A stretch of 64,000 nt of DNA from Bacteroidota bacterium (GTDB lineage Bacteria; Bacteroidota; Bacteroidia; Chitinophagales; Chitinophagaceae), in the NCBI GenBank assembly GCA_030706635.1, contig JAUZOD010000014.1, positions 1 through 64,000 on the forward strand, given 5' to 3'. How positions within the stretch are numbered: position 1 is the first letter of the stretch; every line of letters starts with the position of its first letter. The translations under genes were made by a program, and so were the position numbers. The notes below the pieces were generated by a model, which saw only the letters and a list, made by a program, of their open reading frames with translations, made no database searches and was not told where the DNA came from. This document shows positions 58,782-64,000 of the stretch, in pieces.

Positions 58782-60833
58782 ATGAAAAAGCTTGGAAATT
58801 ATATTGCCGGAAACTGGGTGGAAGGAGAAGGTGAAGGGCAAACCCTGTTTGATGCAGCTTCCGGGAAAGCGCTTTACCAGGCGGGAAGCAAGGGAATTGA
58901 TTTTCAGGAAATGCTGGACTATGGACGCAATACCGGCAATCCGGCATTACGCAAAATGAGTTTTCAGGAACGGGGCCGGATGCTGAAGGCTCTGGCCCTT
59001 CATCTGCAGAGCCATCTCGAGGAATTTTATACGATCAGCTATCAGACCGGGGCTACCCGTGCCGACAGCTGGATAGATATCGAGGGGGGCATCGGCAACT
59101 TATTTTCCTACGCTTCACTACGCCGGAAATTTCCGGATGAACCTATTTGCACGGACGGTGAGCCCGTCAATCTCAGTAAGAATCATAGTTTTACTGGTCA
59201 TCACCTCCTTATTCCGAGGGAAGGGGTTGCCCTGCACATTAACGCATATAATTTTCCGGTATGGGGCATGCTGGAAAAAATCGCAGTCAACCTGCTGGCG
59301 GGCGTTCCGGCCATCGTTAAACCAGCAACGGTCACTTCTTTCTTAACCGAAGCGGTCGTTCGTGAAATCCATGCCTCCGGCATACTTCCTGCCGGCGCTT
59401 TGCAGCTGATCTGCGGAAGCACGGGCAATTTGCTGGACCTGCTGAATTCCCAGGATACAGTTACGTTTACGGGTTCCGCTTCCACCGGACTTAAACTGAA
59501 ATCAAATCCCAATATACTCAGGGAGAATGTTTCATTCACCATGGAAGCCGATTCCCTGAATTGTATTGTACTGGGTGAAGATCTGGATCCTTCGAGACCC
59601 GAATGGGATCTTTTTGTAAAAGAGATCCGGAAGGAGATGACCGTAAAAGCAGGACAGAAATGTACAGCCATCCGCCGGATTTTTGTTCCGGAGAACAGGC
59701 TGGAAGAAATGGGTAAATCCATTTCTAAGGCGCTTGCGCAAACGGTAATTGGAAATCCGTCGAATGAAAAAGTGCGGATGGGCTCGCTGGCGGGGCAGGA
59801 TCAGCGTAAAGAAGTGCGGGGCCAGGTGCAGAAACTGTTGGCCTCTTCACAGATCATTTATGGTTCGATGGACGAGGTGGAACTAGTGGACGCGGATTCC
59901 GTTAAAGGAGCTTTTATGAGTCCTCTCCTGCTTCTGAATGAGCACCCCTTTGCAGCGGAAGATGCGCACGGCATTGAAGCATTCGGTCCGGTGAGTACGC
60001 TGATGCCCTATAAACACCTGGATGATGCGATTGCCTTATCAAAAAAAGGCAAGGGATCTTTATGCAGCACTATGGTAACAGCAAATGACCGGATTGCAAA
60101 ACAATATGTGGTTGGAGCCGGAACCCATCACGGAAGAATATTGATATTAAACCAGGATTGTGCAAAGGAAAGTACCGGTCATGGCTCTCCGCTGCCCATG
60201 CTGGTTCACGGAGGGCCTGGCCGGGCGGGGGGCGGGGAAGAAATGGGTGGTGAACGCGGGGTAAAACATTACATGCAAAGAGTGGCCATTCAGGGTTCGC
60301 CCACAACCCTGACGGCGATCACTTCCATTTATCAGCCATATGCCAAACAGACGCTGGATATAAAACACCCGTTTAAAAAATATTTTGAGGAGTTGCAAAT
60401 CGGAGATACGGTCGTCACCCATAAACGTACGGTAACGGAATCGGATATTTCGCAGTTTGCCAATCTGAGCTGGGATCATTTTTATGTGCACACGGATCAC
60501 ACATCACTGGAGGGAACCATCTTTGAAAGACCCGTTGCCCATGGATATTTTATTCTGAGTGCAGCAGCAGGATTGTTTGTGGATGCGGCAAAGGGACCGG
60601 TGCTTTTAAATTACGGAATCGAGACCTGCCGGTTTTTAAAACCTGTTTATGCAGGAACAACGATTGGCGTGCGATTGACCTGCATGGAAAAGACAGGCCA
60701 GGAACTGAAAGAAGGAGAATCCATTCCGAAAGGCATCGTGAAATGGTATGTAGATGTATATGATGATTCAGGTGAATCTGTTTTGATTGCCAGTATTCTC
60801 ACTATGGTCAGGAAAAAAACATCAGCAATATGA
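58782..60833 (+). CDS. paaZ: Bifunctional oxepin-CoA hydrolase / 3-oxo-5,6-dehydrosuberyl-CoA semialdehyde dehydrogenase PaaZ
   Basis: 683-aa fusion. The N-terminal aldehyde dehydrogenase (residues about 1-520) has the catalytic Glu in FTMEADSLN and Cys in GQKCTAIRR. The C-terminal MaoC-like hydratase (about 540-683) includes DISQFANLSWDHFYVHTD with its Asp/His pair. PaaZ opens the oxepin ring of the aerobic phenylacetyl-CoA pathway and oxidises the aldehyde. The epoxidase genes paaA-E are not here. It overlaps the hydratase gene by 4 nt. Confidence 0.93.
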   Translation: MKKLGNYIAGNWVEGEGEGQTLFDAASGKALYQAGSKGIDFQEMLDYGRNTGNPALRKMSFQERGRMLKALALHLQSHLEEFYTISYQTGATRADSWIDIEGGIGNLFSYASLRRKFPDEPICTDGEPVNLSKNHSFTGHHLLIPREGVALHINAYNFPVWGMLEKIAVNLLAGVPAIVKPATVTSFLTEAVVREIHASGILPAGALQLICGSTGNLLDLLNSQDTVTFTGSASTGLKLKSNPNILRENVSFTMEADSLNCIVLGEDLDPSRPEWDLFVKEIRKEMTVKAGQKCTAIRRIFVPENRLEEMGKSISKALAQTVIGNPSNEKVRMGSLAGQDQRKEVRGQVQKLLASSQIIYGSMDEVELVDADSVKGAFMSPLLLLNEHPFAAEDAHGIEAFGPVSTLMPYKHLDDAIALSKKGKGSLCSTMVTANDRIAKQYVVGAGTHHGRILILNQDCAKESTGHGSPLPMLVHGGPGRAGGGEEMGGERGVKHYMQRVAIQGSPTTLTAITSIYQPYAKQTLDIKHPFKKYFEELQIGDTVVTHKRTVTESDISQFANLSWDHFYVHTDHTSLEGTIFERPVAHGYFILSAAAGLFVDAAKGPVLLNYGIETCRFLKPVYAGTTIGVRLTCMEKTGQELKEGESIPKGIVKWYVDVYDDSGESVLIASILTMVRKKTSAI

Positions 60834-61591
60834 ACGGACATTCAGCGGGCTATGTAAAATCGGAAAGGCATGGCCATTCCATGACCATCGAATTTTTCCA
60901 TCCGCAGGGTAATTCGCTTCCCGGCAATCTGCTTTGGGAACTGGCATCACAGATACACGACGCGGGCCTTGATGTCGAAATCCGCGTGGTCCTGCTTTGC
61001 TCGGCAGGGGAAAGAGCTTTCTGCGCTGGTGCTTCTTTTGACGAATTATCTAAGATCAAAAATGCGCAGGAAGGTGAGGATTTCTTTAATGGATTTGCAC
61101 ATGTATTGAATAGTATGCGGAAGTGCCCCAAGTTTATTGTTGCGCGGATCCAGGGGAAATGTGTTGGTGGCGGCGTAGGTCTTGCTGCTGCAGCAGATTA
61201 CGCCATTGCCCTGACCGGCGCGGAAATCAGGCTAAGCGAGCTGGCTCTGGGGATCGGACCATTTGTTATTGGCGCTGCCCTGGAACGCAAAATTGGTTCT
61301 TCCTTTTTCTCCCAGTTGGCCATAGATACGGCTTCCTGGAGAACAGCGGAGTGGGCAAAATCGAGAGGGCTCTATTCGGAAGTGCATGCCACGAAAGAGC
61401 TGATGGATGAATCAGTATCCCGTCTTCTCCATCATCTGAGCCATTCCAATCCGGAGGCGATGAAAGAAATGAAAAAGATGTTCTGGGAAGGCACTTCGCA
61501 CTGGGATCATTTACTGGTTGAACGGGCCAAGATCAGCGGGAAGCTGGTGGCGGGAGCGTTTGCACAGGGGGTGATTAGTAAGAGCCGGTGA
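60830..61591 (+). CDS. Enoyl-CoA hydratase/isomerase family protein (phenylacetate-linked)
   Basis: 253-aa crotonase-fold enzyme. Oxyanion-hole segments: RAFCAGASFDELSKIK and ARIQGKCVGGGVGLAAAADYA; the downstream ADYAIALTGAEIRLSELALG carries the usual Glu region. The second Glu of classical hydratases is replaced in the GPFV region, so isomerase or PaaG/PaaF-like activity cannot be distinguished. Coupled to paaZ by ATGA overlap, so it probably acts in the same catabolic pathway. Confidence 0.88.
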   Translation: MNGHSAGYVKSERHGHSMTIEFFHPQGNSLPGNLLWELASQIHDAGLDVEIRVVLLCSAGERAFCAGASFDELSKIKNAQEGEDFFNGFAHVLNSMRKCPKFIVARIQGKCVGGGVGLAAAADYAIALTGAEIRLSELALGIGPFVIGAALERKIGSSFFSQLAIDTASWRTAEWAKSRGLYSEVHATKELMDESVSRLLHHLSHSNPEAMKEMKKMFWEGTSHWDHLLVERAKISGKLVAGAFAQGVISKSR

Positions 61592-61598
61592 TAATCAG

Positions 61599-61677
61599 GT
61601 TGACGGATGACCGTTGACCGTCTTTTATTGCGAATTCGCACCTGAAGTCCGTCAACCGTCAATCGTCAACCGTCAAC
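61599..61677. repeat. GTTGACGG-word palindromic element
   Basis: The left arm 61599-61620 (GTTGACGGATGACCGTTGAC...) pairs with the right arm 61649-61677. The loop CTTTTATTGCGAATTCGCAC is the clearest version of the shared loop. It lies between convergent genes; the right arm encodes the last residues (KVDG) and stop of the carbonic anhydrase. Confidence 0.85.
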
Positions 61678-62310
61678 TTTCATATCATCATACCTGTACA
61701 AAGAATCTAAAGGGCTATCCGGCCCAAGCCTGAATACCGGATTCAGGATACCATCGCTCAAGCCATATACCCAGCCATGAAGTTCGGGGGATTGGGTGAA
61801 TTGCCAGGCGCGTTGAATGATCGAGGTTTTGGCCAGATGCAAAACCTGCTCCTGCACATTGAGTTCAGTAAGCCGGTCCTCTCTTTTTCCAGGATCGGCA
61901 ATGGCTTCCAGTTCATGCCGGTGCAGCCGGTAAACATCCTTGATATTTCTCAGCCACATGTTCAGCACCTGCTTGAAATCGTGGTTGGTCATGGCTGCTT
62001 TGATTCCCCCGCAACCATAGTGACCACACACGATCACGTGTTTTACTTTCAGGTGAACAACGGCATATTCCAATACGCTCAAAAGATTGACGTCAGTATG
62101 GATTACGAGATTTGCTATGTTGCGGTGAACAAAAATCTCTCCGGGATGTGTGCCGGTGATCTGATTGGCCGGCACGCGGCTGTCGCTGCAGCCGATCCAT
62201 AAGAATTCAGGGTTTTGAATTGCCAGATTCCGGAAATAATCCGGAGCGGCCTCTACCGTTTTGGTTGCCCAGGATTTATTATTGGAAAGTAATTTTTCGT
62301 AAGCATTCAT
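61666..62310 (-). CDS. Beta-carbonic anhydrase
   Basis: 214-aa zinc enzyme interconverting CO2 and bicarbonate. Zinc ligands Cys41 (IGCSDSRVP, with the Asp43/Arg45 dyad), His97 and Cys100 (CGHYGCGG) are present. ATG 62310 is chosen over a TTG at 62319. The C-terminal residues KVDG and the stop are encoded by the palindromic repeat, so the repeat has replaced the original 3' end. It starts 9 bp after the fabG stop and is probably cotranscribed with fabG. Confidence 0.92.
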   Translation of the reverse strand: MNAYEKLLSNNKSWATKTVEAAPDYFRNLAIQNPEFLWIGCSDSRVPANQITGTHPGEIFVHRNIANLVIHTDVNLLSVLEYAVVHLKVKHVIVCGHYGCGGIKAAMTNHDFKQVLNMWLRNIKDVYRLHRHELEAIADPGKREDRLTELNVQEQVLHLAKTSIIQRAWQFTQSPELHGWVYGLSDGILNPVFRLGPDSPLDSLYRYDDMKVDG

Positions 62311-62319
62311 TCTTTTCAA

Positions 62320-63069
62320 TTAAATATTTAATCCGCCACAAATACTGATCACCTGGCCGGTAATATAACTGCTCATGTCAGAAGCCAGGAAAAGCGCCGT
62401 ATCGGCAATCTCTTCCGCACTGCCAAATCTTCCCAGGGGGATTTTTGCCAGAAAGGATTTTGATCCCTCTTCATCTTTAAGATAATGGGTCATGTCTGTT
62501 TCAATGAATCCCGGCGCAATGGCATTACAGCGGATATTACGGCTGCCCAGTTCGTGGGCGACCGATTTGGTAAACCCGATAATGCCTGCTTTGGAAGCGG
62601 CATAGCTCGACTGTCCCGCATTGCCCCGAATGCCTATAATGGAACTCATATTAACGATGGATCCTTTTTTTGCTTTCAGCATAGGCCTGATCACGTGTTT
62701 GGTCATATTGAACACGCTCTTCAAATTGGTGGCCATCACATCGTCCCATTGTTCAGGGGTAAGACGCAGCAACAGGCTATCTTTGGAGATCCCGGCATTA
62801 TTTATGCAAACATCCACTGTTCCATATTCTTTCAGAACATCATTAACCAATTGCTCGCAGTCTGCATATGAACCCGCATTACTCTTGTATCCTTTGGCTT
62901 TAACTCCGAGAGACAGGAGCTTTTGTTCCAGAACCCTGGCTTTTTCATCGCTGGAAAGAAAGGTAAATGCAATATGCGCACCCTGGGACGCCAGCTTCAG
63001 GGCAATGGCTTCGCCGATTCCGCGGGCAGCGCCTGTTATGATGGCTATTTTACCTTCTAATAGTTTCAT
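62320..63069 (-). CDS. fabG: 3-oxoacyl-[acyl-carrier-protein] reductase
   Basis: 249-aa short-chain dehydrogenase for NADPH reduction of 3-oxoacyl-ACP in fatty-acid synthesis. Cofactor motif TGAARGIGEA, catalytic Ser in NMSSIIGIRGN, Tyr/Lys in SSYAASKAG, and the FabG-type NAGISKDSLLLRL and APGFIETDMT are all present. Length fits FabG. A -7 element TATATTTG is at 63090-63097. Confidence 0.93.
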   Translation of the reverse strand: MKLLEGKIAIITGAARGIGEAIALKLASQGAHIAFTFLSSDEKARVLEQKLLSLGVKAKGYKSNAGSYADCEQLVNDVLKEYGTVDVCINNAGISKDSLLLRLTPEQWDDVMATNLKSVFNMTKHVIRPMLKAKKGSIVNMSSIIGIRGNAGQSSYAASKAGIIGFTKSVAHELGSRNIRCNAIAPGFIETDMTHYLKDEEGSKSFLAKIPLGRFGSAEEIADTALFLASDMSSYITGQVISICGGLNI

Positions 63070-63089
63070 GTCATTGCATTAAAGATTGT

Positions 63090-63097
63090 CAAATATA
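63090..63097 (-). promoter_or_regulatory. -7 promoter element of fabG
   Basis: The minus strand reads TATATTTG (exact TAnnTTTG), 20 nt before the fabG ATG. Confidence 0.5.
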
Positions 63098-63153
63098 TAC
63101 ACTCGAAAGTTTGCAGGTAAATAAAAATATTAATTTAATGCCTTTCACCCGCC

Positions 63154-64000
63154 ATGGATCGTAAAGTTGCAAAGAACTTATTATTGATTTCATTTGCCGC
63201 AGAAACATTTTTTGCCAGCTTCGGTCTTATGCTGGGTTCAGATGCATCGCTCGCTTCCATTGCGTATCTGATAGCCGGTCTGGGTCTGGTATTTTCAATA
63301 TTATTCCTTCCCGAAGCCCGGTTAGGTATTGTCACGATATCCGAACCCGGAAGCATCTGGATAAAATGCGGCTTAACTGCGGCCATGCTGTTCCTGGCTT
63401 ATGTTACCGCACGCTATTGGTTTAATGAGATCTCTGTTGATCCTGATTACGCTGACATGCTGCCGGTGATCAAAGAGATGAATGAACGGTTTCTGGCTGG
63501 CCATTGGAAACAGGTATACGATCCCATTCAGGGCATCTGGAAAGGTCTGATGCCGGGTTATCTTCCGGCTATGTGGATTCCTTATTCAGCTGCTTTGTGG
63601 CTGCACCTGGATATGCGATGGGTGACGGTGTTGACCATTCTGCTCAGTTTCACCGGTTTTCTGCTTGTCCTGCGAATAAAAAGGAAAGTCTTTTCCACCT
63701 ATCTGCTCGCCGGTATTGCCGGAATGCTTTTCTGGTGGATCTTTTCGAAAGATGATGTGCATGGGGTGATCAGCCTGAGTGAAGAAGGCCCGGTTATTTT
63801 GTATTATGTGTTGCTGTGTTTTGCGATTGTATCCGGGAATATTTATTTTATTGCCGTTACCGCTTCCCTTTGCCTCCTGAGCCGGTACAGTATGATTGGC
63901 TGGGTAATTCCTTTTCTGATGTTTTTGGTAACGCGCAAAGCGTTCAGGCAAATGCTGATTTTTTTGCTCATCGGCCTGCTTTTTTTCCTGTTGGTTTTTC
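63154..64000 (+). CDS. Multispanning membrane protein, mannosyltransferase-like (3' partial)
   Basis: An open frame from ATG 63154 runs to the window end without a stop (282 codons). Hydrophobic helices are at about residues 8-25, 32-50, 70-85 and onward. Between helices is a loop ending PVIKEMNERFLAGHWKQVYD then GYLPAMWIPY, which resembles the extracytoplasmic loop of polyprenol-phosphate-dependent (GT-C/GT87/DUF2029-like) glycosyltransferases; that identification is tentative. Divergent from fabG with an 84-bp gap. Confidence 0.75.
   Translation, partial: MDRKVAKNLLLISFAAETFFASFGLMLGSDASLASIAYLIAGLGLVFSILFLPEARLGIVTISEPGSIWIKCGLTAAMLFLAYVTARYWFNEISVDPDYADMLPVIKEMNERFLAGHWKQVYDPIQGIWKGLMPGYLPAMWIPYSAALWLHLDMRWVTVLTILLSFTGFLLVLRIKRKVFSTYLLAGIAGMLFWWIFSKDDVHGVISLSEEGPVILYYVLLCFAIVSGNIYFIAVTASLCLLSRYSMIGWVIPFLMFLVTRKAFRQMLIFLLIGLLFFLLVF

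Noticed and set aside
1-64000. CRISPR array, prophage, insertion sequence, rRNA operon
   Set aside because: No regularly spaced direct repeats, no transposase, integrase or phage structural genes, and no rRNA sequence seen.

Overview
The window is chromosomal DNA from a member of the Bacteroidota, most likely order Chitinophagales (Chitinophagaceae-like). I infer this from an alternative complex III / aa3 oxidase operon, a type IX secretion (T9SS) sorting domain, many -7 elements of the Bacteroidota form TAnnTTTG, few clear Shine-Dalgarno sequences, and the family content (DUF2911, TIGR02757, HGSNAT-like, YXWGXW). I cannot name the genus. Genes are dense and mostly housekeeping. I saw no phage, insertion sequence, CRISPR array or rRNA.

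Region 1 (1-15181, all +) is one long respiratory block. It runs actA (truncated by the window edge), actB, actC, actD, actE, actF, coxB, coxA, ctaB, two subunit-III genes and a subunit-IV gene, then a terminator, a Sco-type copper chaperone and a DUF420 membrane protein. Together these encode a quinol:cytochrome c oxidoreductase plus the terminal oxidase and its heme and copper assembly factors. A heme A synthase (ctaA) lies apart at 38.5 kb.

Region 2 (15.2-27 kb) holds an alkyltransferase-like protein lacking the catalytic cysteine, trmB, a small membrane protein, an unusual tRNA-like RNA with a strong terminator, an Lrp/AsnC regulator behind a palindromic operator, a DppC-type permease, a glycosyltransferase, a MarR regulator with acyl-CoA dehydrogenase, a Dabb protein, and the oxidative pentose-phosphate operon gnd-zwf-pgl (-).

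Region 3 (27.3-50.3 kb) holds a large secreted T9SS propeller protein next to two small di-CxxCH cytochromes, an MFS exporter, an RRM RNA-binding protein with a long leader, a lone korB-like gene, a JmjC/cupin protein, a YciO-type protein, a GNAT, rnhB, ctaA, a membrane patatin, a diacylglycerol-kinase-family protein, an HGSNAT-like acyltransferase, typA, a glycosyltransferase, meaB, and a LON-domain / coaX / lptC cluster.

Region 4 (50.3-64 kb) holds lysS, a fatty-acid 2-hydroxylase-like protein, a TIGR02757 protein, a Cys/Met-metabolism PLP enzyme, DUF2911, an ACP phosphodiesterase, an alpha/beta hydrolase, a deoxyhypusine-synthase-like gene followed by paaZ and an enoyl-CoA hydratase, a beta-carbonic anhydrase, fabG, and a truncated multispanning membrane protein.

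Two things stand out. The first is a 172-nt minus-strand RNA at 17068-17239 that has every invariant tRNA position but carries about 102 nt, itself foldable, between the anticodon arm and the T arm. The second is a set of intergenic palindromes built from short repeated words (GTTGACGG/GATGACGG; TGTGAAAA/TGTGTAAA; GACAATGGACAGTT). Several of them supply the stop codon and last residues, or the start region, of neighbouring genes.
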